Assembly: GCA_034521225.1 (NCBI GenBank)
Contig: JAXHMR010000031.1
Location: 1 to 64,000, forward strand
Source of the DNA: Woeseia sp034521225
GTDB lineage: Bacteria; Pseudomonadota; Gammaproteobacteria; Steroidobacterales; Woeseiaceae
Direction: 5' to 3'
Length of the DNA stretch: 64,000 nt
Of the stretch, positions 46,104 through 55,996 are shown piece after piece. The notes below the pieces were generated by a model that saw nothing but the letters and a program-made list of their open reading frames with translations, ran no database searches and was not told where the DNA came from. Within the stretch, counting starts at the first letter, position 1. Every line of letters starts with the position of its first letter. The translations under genes were made by a program, and so were the position numbers.

Positions 46104-47687
46104 TCAGAACTCGCGCGTTTCGCGAAAACAAATGTCCGGCCACCGCTCCTCGGTAAGCTTTCAGACGTACCCGCGTGGGAGCGATGTCGACGAGAGACTG
46201 CCGCTGTGATCCAGCGCCAGGTTGTCATGCGCCTTGCGCTCGAACTCCGCCAGCATTTTGTCATCGTCGCATTCGACCCAGCGCGCGGTTGACACGGAGA
46301 TCGGCTCGAACTGGCAGGCGACCTTGTATTCATCCTGCAATCGATGCGCGACAACATCGAATTGCAGGGGACCTACGGCACCAAGGATCAGTAAGTCTCA
46401 CATCGGCTTGTACAGCTGGGTGGCACCCTCTTCGCATAGCTGTGAAAGGCCCTTTTGCAACGCCTTGAGCCGCAGCGGATCCTTCAGTACTGCACGTTTG
46501 AATATCTCCGGCGCAAAATTCGGGATACCGGCAAAGCTGATGACCCTCGCCCTCGGAGAAACTGTCGCCGATATTGATCGTGCCGTGATTGTGCAGGCCG
46601 ATGATGTCACCGGCGTACGCCGTTTCGGCATGCTGCCTGTCCGCGGCCATGAAGGTAATCGCATCCGCGATGCGCATTTCCTTGCCACTTCGCACGTGCA
46701 GCAGCCGCATGCCCTTGCTGAATTCACCCGAACAGATACGCATGAACGCGATCCGGTCGCGGTGCCCGGGATCCATGTTCGCCTGTATTTTAAAAACGAA
46801 CCCCGTGAGTTGTACCCTCGCCTGCCTCGACGATGCGCTGCTCTGTTCTCTGGTTCCGCGGCGGCGGCGCGTGTAGACAAACTGACGCGGCAACTCGCGG
46901 ACACCGAAGTTTGAGATCAGGCGAGGCCGAAAAACACCGGCGTATCTTTCGCGGCCAGGTAGTCATCAATGGACAAAGCCGCACTGGCGCCCTTGACCAG
47001 TTCGATTTCATCGCGCAGTGCTTGCGCGTCATAACCGAGCAGTTCGTCGGTCTTGGCCGAATCGAGCCCGTCAATCGACTCAATTTTTGAGGCCTTCTCC
47101 CGTCCGTCCGCTGTGTACAGGTAGATGCGATCCTGCAACAGGTGATAGACGCCCTTCAGCCGCCTGCCCATGCCGATGGGCCACGTGACCGGTGCACATT
47201 CAATACCGAGCACGGACTCGATTTCGTCCAGCAGCTCGATAGGTTCGCGCCCCTCACGATCGAGCTTGTTGATAAAAGTCATTATCGGCGTATCGCGCCA
47301 CCGGCACACTTCCATCAGTTTCACGGTGCGCTGCTCGACACCCTTGGCGCAGTCGATGACCATCAATGCCGAATCGACGGCCGTCAGCGTACGGTACGTG
47401 TCCTCGGAAAAGTCCTCGTGACCGGGCGTATCCAGAAGATTGACGACACGGTCGCGGTACGGAAACTGCATGACCGACGATGTGATCGATATACCGCGCT
47501 GCTGCTCGAGCGCCATCCAGTCCGACGTCGCATGCCGGCTCGCCTTGCGGCCCTTGACGGTACCGGCAAGCTGGATCGCGCCACCATAAAGCAACAGCTT
47601 CTCAGTCAGCGTCGTCTTGCCGGCGTCCGGATGCGAAATAATGGCAAACGTCCGGCGTTTCCCTGCCTGTACAGCAATGCGCGACAT
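46104..47687 (-). CDS. prfC: Peptide chain release factor 3, frameshifted
   Basis: Translational GTPase RF3 that removes RF1/RF2 after peptide release. It starts MSRIAVQAGKRRTFAIISHP. G1 is HPDAGKTTLTEKLL, G2 region RGISITSSVMQF, G3 LDTPGHEDFSEDTYR, G4 FINKLDREGREPIE. After slips near 46,910, 46,830, 46,540 and 46,390 the frame gives VFKIQANMDPGHRDRIAFMR, GDIIGLHNHGTINIGDSF, FAPEIFKRAVLKDPLRLKAL and finally LTEERWPDICFRETREF with the stop at 46104-46106. The total span of 1,584 bases matches the usual 529 residues, so the indels nearly cancel. Confidence 0.92.
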
Positions 47688-47771
47688 AACTTCCCAGTAC
47701 CAGGGCCCCGCCCATCGCGGCCCCAAAAGGCCGCGCAGTGTATCTCACGGCAGGAGCATCAGCCAGTACCG

Positions 47772-47867
47772 GTCATCGCGAGGCGCGAAGCGCCGTGGCG
47801 ACCTCGCACGGATTACGACACTGCCAAGCTGTGCGAGATTGCCACGCCCTGCGGGCTCGCAATGACA
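47772..47867. repeat. Inverted-repeat element upstream of prfC
   Basis: The left arm GTCATCGCGAGGCGCGAAGC plus GCCGTGGCGACCTCGCAC and the right arm GTGCGAGATTGCCACGCCCT plus GCGGGCTCGCAATGAC pair imperfectly over about 37 bases. The TCATTGCGAG...TGGCAATCTCGCA type of palindrome is a widely seen intergenic repeat in proteobacteria. It lies between rimI and prfC. Confidence 0.75.
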
Positions 47868-47880
47868 GGGGATGGCGACT

Positions 47881-48377
47881 TCACTCGTCCAACACCCCGT
47901 CGTCCTCATCATCAAACCGCAATGACAAAACATCGGCATCCTCACGCCCCCCCGTCGCCTGGTAATACGCCGGCCGCTTGGCAATCCGATGAAAGCCCTT
48001 CTTGCGGTACAACGCCAGTGCATTGACATTGGACGGACGCACTTCGAGGAAGACTTCACGCACTTCGGCGATGCGCGCACGGCTCAGGACCTCGTCGAGC
48101 AGCCGGTCGCCGTAGCCCAGGGAGCGGTACATCGGATCAACGCACAGGTTGAGAACATGTGCATCGCCTGGCGGCAATGGAGTAGAACGCTGTAGCCGAC
48201 GACACGGCTACCGCGATCGAGCACGACGCAGCCGTACCCGGCGAGCATGCAGTCACGGAAGACGCCATGACTCCACGGAAACTCATAGCTGCGGCGCTCG
48301 ATATCGGACACCGTGACGAGATCGTCGTACGTCATCGAGCGGACGGCAACCGGCACTTCTTCGAGGCGAGATATCAC
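47881..48377 (-). CDS. rimI: Ribosomal-protein-S18 alanine N-acetyltransferase, one frameshift
   Basis: GNAT acetyltransferase. It starts at GTG 48377, overlapping the ung stop (GTGA): VISRLEEVPVAVRSMTYDDL, then SDIERRSYEFPWSHGVFRDC and GYGCVVLDRGSRVVGYSVL. After a slip near 48,178 it continues DAHVLNLCVDPMYRSLGYGD, the acetyl-CoA-binding region (RSLGYGDRLL), and FLEVRPSNVNALALYRKKGF. The substrate assignment follows RimI family features (E..SYEFPWS, EVRxSNxxAxxLYxxxGF). Confidence 0.9.
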
Positions 48378-49089
48378 TGGCTGCTTCCGGCAATGAGGTC
48401 GCGCGCGAGGCACAGGTCGGCCCATGCCTTGCGCTTCTGCAAAGGGGTTCGCAGCAGGTAGGCCGGGTGATAGGTCACAACGACCGGCAGGTCGTGCCGT
48501 TCGAGGAGCGGTGCGGCTTGCCGCGCAGGCGGCCGAGCTGGTGCGTCCGTTTCCGAGCAGTTCGCCGTGCGGCGATGCGACCGACGGCAAGTATCAGCTT
48601 CGGCCGGATCAGCGCGATTTGCCGGTCGAGGTAGGCGCGGCAACTGGCGGCCTCGTCGGCGCTCGGATCGCGATTACCGGGCGGCCGGCACTTCAGGATG
48701 TTGGCGATGTAGACGCCGTCGCGGCCGAGATTGACCGCGCGCAACATCTCATCCAGCAATTTGCCGGCACGGCCGACGAACGGCTCGCCGCGGCGGTCCT
48801 CCTCGCTGCCCGGTGCCTCGCCGATGATCAGCCAGTCGGCACCCTCGTTACCGACGCCGAATACCGTTTGCGTGCGGCTTTTATGCAGTTCACAACGCGT
48901 ACACACCGCGACCCGCTCGCGCAGCGCGGCCCAGTCAAGTTCTGCCGTATCGGGGCCATTATCGAACAACGCATCGGCAATGGATTCGTGGCCGGTAGCG
49001 GCTGAATCCGCGCCGCGCAGGCGCCAGACGTCGATGCCAAGGGCATCGAGATAGGCTCGGCGCCGGGTTTCACCGTGTGGGTTGGTCAT
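48374..49089 (-). CDS. Uracil-DNA glycosylase, family 4 type, one frameshift
   Basis: It starts MTNPHGETRRRAYLDALGID. The [4Fe-4S] and active-site features are VAVCTRCELHKSRTQTVFG, LIIGEAPGSEEDRRGEPFVG, AGKLLDEMLRAVNL, YIANILKCRPPGNRDPSADE and, after a slip near 48,560, VVVTYHPAYLLRTPLQKRKA with the catalytic HPAYLLR. Family 4 enzymes excise uracil from DNA and carry an iron-sulfur cluster. Here CxxC (CTRC) and C-x(n)-C (KCRPP...SC) are visible. In many bacteria this gene sits upstream of rimI as it does here. Confidence 0.9.
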
Positions 49090-49166
49090 TGCGCAATAGT
49101 GCCACGACAGGCCGGCGGATGCCGCTACCGCCGGGGATTCGAGCAACGCTTTTGGAGCAGCTGGTG

Positions 49167-49925
49167 TCAGGGGTGCGGCAGGCGCGCCAGCACATCGGTT
49201 CCGGCGGCGACACGCTGGCCCGCCGCAACCATCACACGGCTGTGCAAAGGCAATTGCAACTCCGCGTAGCGCGTCAGGCGCAGGTAGGCGCAGCGCTGGC
49301 CCTGTCCAACGCGCTCGCCGAAACCGAGGACGGCGCGTGGCGCCACGCCGAAGCGGTGGCCGCGGAACTGCAGGACGACGTCATCGCCCTCGTCCGTTTC
49401 TATCCAGAGACCATTCGCGTCCTCGGTCGACGCCCCTTCCGGCCGTTCGCAATTCAGGTCCATGATCTTGCCCTCGACAGGGCTACGCGCCGTATAGGTA
49501 CCGAAACTGTTGACCCGGATCACTATCCGGTGCACCTCGCCATTGACGATGCCGCGGTCCGATACGCCAATATCGGTAATGACGCCGTCGACCGGGCTTA
49601 CGACGCCCAAGGGTACGGCGGGTATGGTTCGGTGTGGATCGCGAAAAATGAGCGTCAGCCAGCCAAACAGCAGCGCCCCCGGCACGGCGTAGCCCGGGCC
49701 GGCAAAGCGCCAGCCTATGGCGGCAATTGCAACGCTCAATAGCAGGAACGGTATGCCCTCGCGGGCCACGAACGGATTGCGGCGTCCCTTCAACTCAACA
49801 GTATCCTGATTCTCGGCACAGCTTGCGGGACTGCTACCCGGGTTCGCCGCCAACAATGGTCGGCGAGTTTGCAAGATATGGGGACGCTGCACAAGGCTTC
49901 CGGGCGCGCCGTCGATGCGCGGCAA
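49167..49925 (-). CDS. Phosphatidylserine-decarboxylase-like membrane protein lacking the usual cleavage motif
   Basis: 252 residues. A membrane segment GIPFLLLSVAIAAIGWRFAG and then ALLFGWLTLIFRDPHRTIPA are followed by VVSPVDGVITDIGVSDRGIV, HRIVIRVNSFGTYTARSPVE and a C-terminal biotinyl-like fold (MVAAGQRVAAGTDVLARLPH). The FRDPxR...P..VVSPxDG blocks match Psd. True Psd self-cleaves at an (L/G)GS(T/S) motif near the C-terminus to form its pyruvoyl group. The corresponding place reads LPLHSRVMVAAG without that motif. It is therefore perhaps a non-catalytic relative. The start is uncertain; the conserved part begins at about 49,800. Confidence 0.7.
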   Translation of the reverse strand: MPRIDGAPGSLVQRPHILQTRRPLLAANPGSSPASCAENQDTVELKGRRNPFVAREGIPFLLLSVAIAAIGWRFAGPGYAVPGALLFGWLTLIFRDPHRTIPAVPLGVVSPVDGVITDIGVSDRGIVNGEVHRIVIRVNSFGTYTARSPVEGKIMDLNCERPEGASTEDANGLWIETDEGDDVVLQFRGHRFGVAPRAVLGFGERVGQGQRCAYLRLTRYAELQLPLHSRVMVAAGQRVAAGTDVLARLPHP

Positions 49926-50012
49926 TGTGCCGATCGGAGGATCCGCAGGTGTCTCGTGTAGAATACCGCCGCTTCCGGGTCGTTAATCACAATATCAGGT
50001 CCATTTGTTCCT

Positions 50013-51723
50013 ATGCGCTTTACACCAGTTCGGGCTAACAACACTCAAGGAAGTTCCGGCGGAAGCCGAGATCGTCAGTCACCGAGTTAATGCTTCGGGC
50101 CGGGCTGATCCGGCGCCTCGCCTGCCGGAACTGTTTAGCACTGGATGCCGCTGGGGCTGCGCGTCGTGCGCAAGGTCGAGGCGATCGTTCGCGAGGAGAT
50201 GAACCGGGCGGGTGCACTCGAGCTGCTGATGCCCGCTGTGCAGCCGGCCGAGCTATGGCAGGAGTCCGGCCGCTGGGACCAGTACGGCTCGCTGCTGCTG
50301 CGCATGCGGGACCGTCACGACCGCGACTACTGTTTCGGCCCGACACACGAGGAAGTGATCACCGACCTGGCGCGGCGCGAGTACCGACAAGCTACCGGCA
50401 GCTGCCCGGCCAACTTCTACCAGATCCAGACCAAGTTCCGCGACGAGACCCGGCCCCGCTTCGGGTTGATGCGCGCGCGCGAATTCATCATGAAAGATGC
50501 CTATTCGTTCGACATTGACCACGACGCACTGGTAGAGAGTTATCAGCGCATGCACACCGCCTACACGGCGATTTTCGAGCGTCTCGGCCTCGAGTTCCGT
50601 GTCGTCGACGCCGACAGTGGCGAGATAGGCGGCAGCCGCTCCCAGGAGTTCCATGTGCTTGCCGACTCCGGAGAAGATGCAATCGCCTGGAGTGACGAAG
50701 ACGATTACGCATCGAATATTGAGACGGCGGAAACCGTACCGGCCGAAGGCAAGGCGCCGGCGCCTGCTGCAGAGCTCGGGAAAGTATCGACACCGGGCAC
50801 GCGAACTATCGACGCGCTTTGCTCGCAGCTCGGCGTCACTCCGGAACAGACAATAAAGACCCTGATCGTTGCCGGCAGCAATGGCACACCGGTCGCACTG
50901 GTGCTGCGCGGCGACCACGAACTGAACACCATCAAGGCAGCCAGGCTGCCGGGCGTTGCATCGCCGGTTGAAATGGCGGATGTCGATACTGTTCGCAAGG
51001 CAACCGGTAGCCCGCCCGGCTTTGCCGGCCCGCTCGGCCTCGACATTCCGGTCTGGTTTGATCACGCCACTGCCTCGATGAGTGATTTTGTCTGCGGCGC
51101 GAATGAAACCGACATGCACTTGACTGGGTCGAACTCGGCCGCGACCTGCCGCAACCAGAGACTGTCGATTTGCGCAATGCCGTGGCCGGTGACCCGTCAC
51201 CGACCGGCCGCGGGACGCTCAGGCTCGCGCGCGGCATCGAGGTGGGCCATATCTTCCAGCTCGGCACCAAGTACAGCGAAGCACTGGGAGCAACAGTCCA
51301 GGACCAGGCGGGCAATGATGTACCGATGGCGATGGGTTGCTACGGCATCGGTATCACGCGCATCGTAGGCGCGGCGATCGAGCAGAATCATGACGACCGG
51401 GGCATTATCTGGCCGGCGCCGCTGACGCCTTTCGACGTCGTGCTAATCCCGATCAACCGTCGTGGCTAAACGTTCCGTGCGCGACGCTGCTAAAGCTGTA
51501 CCTCGAATTGCAGCAAATGGGACTCGAAGTACTGTTTGATGACCGCGATGCGCGGCCCGGCGTCAAGTTTGCCGATGCCGAGCTGATCGGCGTGCCGCAC
51601 CGCCTTGTTGTCAGCGATCGCGGCTTGCAGGCCGGCGAGCTCGAGTACCGGCATCGCCGCGATACGGATGCGAAGGTATTGAAACGTGAACAGTATTCGA
51701 CATTCTGCGGCAGGGCTGACTAG
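50013..51723 (+). CDS. proS: Prolyl-tRNA synthetase, frameshifted
   Basis: Class II synthetase, 1,711 bases, close to the 572-residue bacterial length. Slips occur near 50,025, 50,090, 50,130, 51,125 and 51,470. Visible blocks are QFGLTTLKEVPAEAEIVSHR, MPLGLRVVRKVEAIVREEMN, ELLMPAVQPAELWQESGRW, motif 2 IQTKFRDETRPRFGLMRARE, the inserted editing domain (SQEFHVLADSGED to DFVCGANETDMHLTG), motif 3 VPMAMGCYGIGITRIVGAAI, and the anticodon domain LIGVPHRLVVSDRGL. It is essential, so the slips are sequence errors. Confidence 0.95.
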
Positions 51724-51790
51724 TCTGGCGGACCCGGCGTGCTTGCTTCCGCGGGCAGGATTCGGCAATGAACAACAGACAGGATCGACA

Positions 51791-52375
51791 GTGACGACGC
51801 ATAACCGCGCAACCGCGTTGGCGGTTATTGCGGGCCTGTTGCTGTTGGCAGCCGCGCCGCTTTTTGCCGCCGACGACCGGCCCGATCCGTTGCTGCGCGA
51901 ATTGCTGCGGCAGGCAGCAACCCAATTGCGCGAGCTTACGAACCGCTTCGATGCCCAGGTCTGGCTGACAGACATGTCACAGCGCCTCGCGTCGCAGGTC
52001 GAGGATTACGAGGAACGCATCACGATCCTGAAGCGCGCGCACTACGAGGCCAAGCGCGCCGAGCTGCCACCGGAACTGGTGCTGGCTGTCATTGACGTGG
52101 AAAGCAATTTTGACCGCTACGCTATCTCCGTGGCCGGTGCGCAGGGCCTGATGCAGATCATGCCGTTCTGGCTAAACGAGATAGGCCGTCCCGACGACAA
52201 CCTGATGCACATCGGCACCAATCTACGGTTCGGCTGCACAATACTGAAGTACTACCTGGACATGGAGAACGGCGACTGGATCCGGGCGCTCGGCCGTTAC
52301 AACGGCAGCCTCGGCAAGCGCAAATACCCGAACCTGGTGCTCGACCGGTTGCGCCTGAAATGGTTTCGCGGCTAG
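51791..52375 (+). CDS. Lytic transglycosylase, SLT domain
   Basis: 194 residues from GTG 51791, with AGGA seven bases upstream. Signal peptide VTTHNRATALAVIAGLLLLA to about residue 27, then a short helical region and the SLT domain. The catalytic Glu is in VLAVIDVESNFDRYAISVAG, followed by AQGLMQIMPFWLNEIG and LRFGCTILKYYLDMENGDW, and RALGRYNGSLGKRKYPNLV. It cleaves peptidoglycan glycan strands to form 1,6-anhydro ends. It follows proS, sharing its direction. Confidence 0.88.
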   Translation: MTTHNRATALAVIAGLLLLAAAPLFAADDRPDPLLRELLRQAATQLRELTNRFDAQVWLTDMSQRLASQVEDYEERITILKRAHYEAKRAELPPELVLAVIDVESNFDRYAISVAGAQGLMQIMPFWLNEIGRPDDNLMHIGTNLRFGCTILKYYLDMENGDWIRALGRYNGSLGKRKYPNLVLDRLRLKWFRG

Positions 52376-52398
52376 CAGCCTGTCGGACTTAGGGCTGG

Positions 52399-52722
52399 TC
52401 AGGCGATAGTGAAGTCGTCGATCTGCCGGTACGGTTGCGGCTCGACGTCGACGGAATCGACGCTGGCCATCGCGGGCCCTTCATGCAGCCAGTGCTGCAA
52501 CTCGTCGAGCGGACCGATTGCACCGCTCGCCAGTACTTCGACACTGCCATCCGTGCAATTCCTGGCGTGACCGCCGAGACCAAGATCGCGTGCCTTCGTT
52601 TGCGTGCTGGCACGAAAGAAAACGCCCTGCACCCGACCGCGAACGCGAAACAGGCGGCAGGCCGTCGATTGACTATTGCTATGAGGATCCGCGGGATTCT
52701 GCACGTCAACCATAGGCATCAC
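52399..52722 (-). CDS. acyP: Acylphosphatase
   Basis: 107 residues. The signature LFRVRGRVQGVFFRASTQTK carries the catalytic Arg that binds the acyl-phosphate. HARNCTDGSVEVLASG carries the catalytic Asn. The end is SVDVEPQPYRQIDDFTIA. It hydrolyses acyl phosphates such as carbamoyl phosphate. It has an N-terminal extension of about 20 residues before the domain; an internal start is possible but no better one is evident. Confidence 0.9.
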   Translation of the reverse strand: MMPMVDVQNPADPHSNSQSTACRLFRVRGRVQGVFFRASTQTKARDLGLGGHARNCTDGSVEVLASGAIGPLDELQHWLHEGPAMASVDSVDVEPQPYRQIDDFTIA

Positions 52723-52768
52723 CGTCGTGTTGCACTAGCCCGCGAATCGGCAATAGAGGCGGGCTGGA

Positions 52769-53047
52769 TCAGCTGTCGTCGTAGCGCTGACTCTGGTCGG
52801 CAACGGCCAAAGCGTGCAGTGCCCGGTTCTTCGCCTGCAGCGCATCACGTCGCGCCTGTGCATACGCTCGCTCACCAAGTTTACGCTGTGCACTATCGAG
52901 ATAGGCCTCTGCTTCGCGCAGCGCATCCGCCGCATGACTCTCGGCACCGGCCTGGCGCGCAACGGCGATCGCCTGGCGCGCGTCGCTCATCCTCTGCACT
53001 GGCGGTGCCGTCTCGCAACCGGTGAAAATCAGGACCAGTGCCAGCAG
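52769..53047 (-). CDS. DUF4398-like lipoprotein
   Basis: The mature part is QRMSDARQAIAVARQAGAES, HAADALREAEAYLDSAQRKL and GERAYAQARRDALQAKNRAL, Ala-rich heptad-like helices as in DUF4398. Upstream in frame is LLALVLIFTGCETAPPVQ, a hydrophobic segment ending in a lipobox (IFTGC), so the product is probably an outer-membrane lipoprotein. The start codon is not resolved; the frame remains open upstream to about 53,080 and an indel may hide the ATG. The ATG at 52999 would lack the signal. Confidence 0.6.
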   Translation of the reverse strand: MLALVLIFTGCETAPPVQRMSDARQAIAVARQAGAESHAADALREAEAYLDSAQRKLGERAYAQARRDALQAKNRALHALAVADQSQRYDDS

Positions 53048-53288
53048 CCCACCGCGCCACCACGCCCCGGCGTGCGCTGTCGAAGGAAATCACTGGGATT
53101 ATTGAGTGCACCGGGGAACGCTAGCAAGGCTGCCGACGGCCGTCGAAGCTGGCGTCGGGGCCGGCATGCTTCGGCCGCAGACCGCCGGGGGCATCGCGGA
53201 CCTCGTCATTTCCGAGGCCGCTTGCCTATTCTCTGGCGGCAGCGGGTCCTTTCCGGCCTGACGACGTTGAAGAGGTACGGCAAAACGC

Positions 53289-53648
53289 ATGAATTTGACC
53301 ATCTACCACAACCCCAAATGCTCCAAATCGCGGAAAACGCTCGAACTTATTGAAAAACGTGGCATCACGCCGCGTATCGTCGCCTACCTCGAGACCCCGC
53401 CGTCGGCAGCGACGATTCTCGAGCTCGCAGCGGCGCTCAACTGCCCTGTCCGGGACCTGTTGCGTACCGGCGAGGACGACTACCGGGCGGCAAGCCGCAA
53501 GCTTGACAGCAGCGACGACGACGCGCTTGCCGCCTGGCTCGCGAATCACCCGCGCGTAATGGAACGGCCGATCGTTGTCGACACAGACAGCGGCCGTGCC
53601 ATCATGGGGCGTCCGCCCGAAAACGTGCTGCAGCTGGTGGCGCCATGA
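53289..53648 (+). CDS. arsC: Arsenate reductase, glutaredoxin type
   Basis: 119 residues: MNLTIYHNPKCSKSRKTLEL with the catalytic Cys of NPKCSKSR, then GITPRIVAYLETPPSAATIL, LLRTGEDDYRAA and the Arg-containing VMERPIVVDTDSGRAIMGRP. ArsC reduces arsenate with glutathione and glutaredoxin. Without an adjacent arsenite pump, it may equally be a YffB/ArsC-like housekeeping protein. Its stop overlaps the wrbA-like start by four bases. Confidence 0.9.
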   Translation: MNLTIYHNPKCSKSRKTLELIEKRGITPRIVAYLETPPSAATILELAAALNCPVRDLLRTGEDDYRAASRKLDSSDDDALAAWLANHPRVMERPIVVDTDSGRAIMGRPPENVLQLVAP

Positions 53649-54238
53649 AAGACATCCTGGTGCTCTATTACTCGCGCAAGGGCGCCACCGAAGCTCTCGC
53701 CCGCGAAGTTTGCAATGGCATCGACGGGGTGGACGGCGCGGCAGCGCGCCTGCGCACCGTGCCGCCGGTATCGACCGTCGTGGAGGCCAGCGAGGCACCG
53801 GTGCCGGATGCCGGACCGCCCTACGCGACAGCGGACGACCTTGCCGACTGCGGCGGCCTGCTGCTCGGCAGCCCGACCCGCTTCGGCACCATGGCGGCGC
53901 CGCTCAAGTACTTTTTCGACGGGACGTCCAGCCAGTGGCTCGCCGGCACGCTGGCGGGCAAACCAGCGGGGCTGTTTACGTCGACATCGACGTTACACGG
54001 GGGCCAGGAATCCACGCTGCTCGGCATGGCGCTGCCGCTGCTGCATCACGGCATGCTCCTGGTGGGCGTGCCGTACACGGAAGCCCTGCTCTCGTCGACT
54101 ACGACGGGCGGAACACCGTACGGCGCGTCACACGTGACATGGAACCGCCGGAACGACGAATTGAGCGACGACGAACGTCAACTGGCACAGGCGCTTGGCG
54201 CCCGCGTCGCGACAATCGCACTGAAACTCCACGGATAA
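53645..54238 (+). CDS. WrbA-family NAD(P)H:quinone oxidoreductase
   Basis: 197 residues. It has the flavodoxin fold with the FMN phosphate loop ILVLYYSRKGATEALAREVC, then GGLLLGSPTRFGTMAAPLKY, KPAGLFTSTSTLHGGQESTL and MLLVGVPYTEALLSSTTTGG. These are WrbA signatures. WrbA reduces quinones by two electrons and protects against oxidative stress. Second gene of an arsC-wrbA-like pair. Confidence 0.9.
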   Translation: MKDILVLYYSRKGATEALAREVCNGIDGVDGAAARLRTVPPVSTVVEASEAPVPDAGPPYATADDLADCGGLLLGSPTRFGTMAAPLKYFFDGTSSQWLAGTLAGKPAGLFTSTSTLHGGQESTLLGMALPLLHHGMLLVGVPYTEALLSSTTTGGTPYGASHVTWNRRNDELSDDERQLAQALGARVATIALKLHG

Positions 54239-54244
54239 ACTTGC

Positions 54245-54926
54245 TCAGACCGACATGACTTCCCGTACGAACGGTATCGTCAAGCGCCGTTGAGCCTTCA
54301 GCGCCGCGGCATCGAGTTCATCGAGCAGGCGGTAAAGACTCGCCATGTCGCGGCGGCTCCGGCCCAGCAGGTAGCGCGCCGTCTCGTCCGGCAGGTCCAG
54401 CCCGCGATGTCGCGCCCGTAACTGCAGGGCCCTCACCCGTTCCGGTTCCGGCAAAGCCTGTACCCGAAATACGGGCAAACGCGTCAGCCGGCTTTGCAGG
54501 TCGGGCAATGCGATGGCGCATTCGCGCGGCGCCATACGCGCGGCCGCGAGCAGTGTCCCGCCGGCATCCGCCAGCTGGTTGCACAGATCAAACAGCGCAA
54601 GTTCCCAGTCGGAGCGGCCGGCTGAGTGATCTATGTCATCGATACAGACGAAGGACCGGGCGGCCACGCCATCAAGGATGCCCGGTCCGGCACTGGCGAG
54701 CTGTCCGAGCGGCAGGTACATTGCCCGGTCACCCGCGCCGCTCGCAAACAGCCTGCAGCAGGTGGGTCTTGCCGGTTGCTGGCGCACCCCAAAGCCAGCA
54801 GCCGGGGCCATCGCCGCCGCTTGCGAGCGATTCGAGCATGGCGACCACCGCTTCATTGCCGGCCGGCCAGAAACTCCCGAATACCGCATGGTCGGCAAGC
54901 CGGAGGGGCAGTGCCAGCTGGCTCAA
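54245..54926 (-). CDS. hda: DnaA-related regulator Hda, one frameshift
   Basis: About 226 residues. Hda with the sliding clamp promotes hydrolysis of DnaA-bound ATP after initiation. The clamp-binding motif QLALPL is at residues 3-8 of MSQLALPLRLADHAVFGSFW. Walker A is GCWLWGAPATGKTHLLQAVC. The frame slips at about 54,735, then DRAMYLPLGQLASAGPGILD, Walker B-like FVCIDDIDHSAGRSDWELAL, and LPDLQSRLTRLPVFRVQALP. The start overlaps the perM stop by four bases. Confidence 0.93.
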
Positions 54927-55996
54927 GGTTGCGGCTCTCCCTCTTCCGCGATCATGCGGGCATCAGGATGATCCGCCAGGTAGCGGCCATACATAAACCG
55001 GACCAGCACCGACAGCACCGCGGCCGCCGGCAGCGCCAGCAATATGCCGAAGAATCCGAACAGCTGGCCGCCGGCAGCAATTGCAAAAATGACGATCACC
55101 GGGTGCAGGCCGATACGATCACCGACCAGTTTCGGCGTCAGGATGGATCCCTCGATCATCTGCGCCACCGAGAACACCGCGACGACACCCGCCATGCGCA
55201 GCAGCGGGTCGGGCTCCAGCACGACGGTCAAACCGGCGAGCACAATGCCGAACACGAAACCGAGGTAAGGCACGAAGCTGACAAGGCCGGCAACCACGCC
55301 AATAGCGATGGCGAATTCGAGCCCGACGAGACTCAGGCCCGACGCATAGATGACGGACAGCGCAAACATGACCAGCAACTGACCGCGCAGGAAGGCGCCG
55401 AGCGCCTCGTCCGTTTCGCGCGCAAGGCGGAATACCGTCGGCCGTTGCGCGGACGGAACCAGCGCGCCGAATCGCTTGATCATCAGGTCCCAGTCGCGCA
55501 GCAGGTAGAAGGTCAGTATAGGAATCAGGAACAGGCTGATGACCGCGGCAACCACGGCGCCGCCGGATTTTGACAGTGACATCAGGACCTTGCCGCCCCA
55601 GCTGCTCGCCATTTCGCTATAACGATCGAGAAAGGCGGCAAGACCGACGTTGCCCGACTCCACCCCGAGCAACTCCGTGATGCGCGGCAGCCAGACCTGT
55701 TCCGCCTTCGCCAGTATCCCCGGCAACGCATCAGCAGTGCCGAGCACTGGCGTCTGCAGCAGGGGCAGCACCAGCAGCACCAGCAGACCCACGGACAAAA
55801 GCGTCAGCACGAAAACGCAGACGACGGCGATGGTGCGCGGCAGCCGCCAACGCTGCAGCCGGTCTGCAAACGGGTCGCCGATATAGGCCAGCAATGCCGA
55901 CGCGACGAACGGCGTCAGGACCGGCGCCAACAGGTACAGCAACCAGCCAGTGAGCACCAGCGCGATCAGCCAGTTCATGCGATTGTCTGCGTTCAT
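54923..55996 (-). CDS. AI-2E / PerM-family membrane transporter
   Basis: 357 residues, about eight membrane helices. It starts MNADNRMNWLIALVLTGWLL. The central part has SKSGGAVVAAVISLFLIPIL, and the family block is AGLVSFVPYLGFVFGIVLAG, followed by IEGSILTPKLVGDRIGLHPV and IVIFAIAAGGQLFGFFGILL. Members export signals or sodium; the gammaproteobacterial PerM substrate is unknown. It overlaps both neighbours by four bases (hda and the CDP-alcohol transferase), forming a tight operon. Confidence 0.92.
   Translation of the reverse strand: MNADNRMNWLIALVLTGWLLYLLAPVLTPFVASALLAYIGDPFADRLQRWRLPRTIAVVCVFVLTLLSVGLLVLLVLPLLQTPVLGTADALPGILAKAEQVWLPRITELLGVESGNVGLAAFLDRYSEMASSWGGKVLMSLSKSGGAVVAAVISLFLIPILTFYLLRDWDLMIKRFGALVPSAQRPTVFRLARETDEALGAFLRGQLLVMFALSVIYASGLSLVGLEFAIAIGVVAGLVSFVPYLGFVFGIVLAGLTVVLEPDPLLRMAGVVAVFSVAQMIEGSILTPKLVGDRIGLHPVIVIFAIAAGGQLFGFFGILLALPAAAVLSVLVRFMYGRYLADHPDARMIAEEGEPQP

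Noticed and set aside
53575..54258. 227-residue plus-strand frame overlapping the wrbA-like gene
   Set aside because: Arg/His-rich shadow of a clear flavodoxin-fold gene.
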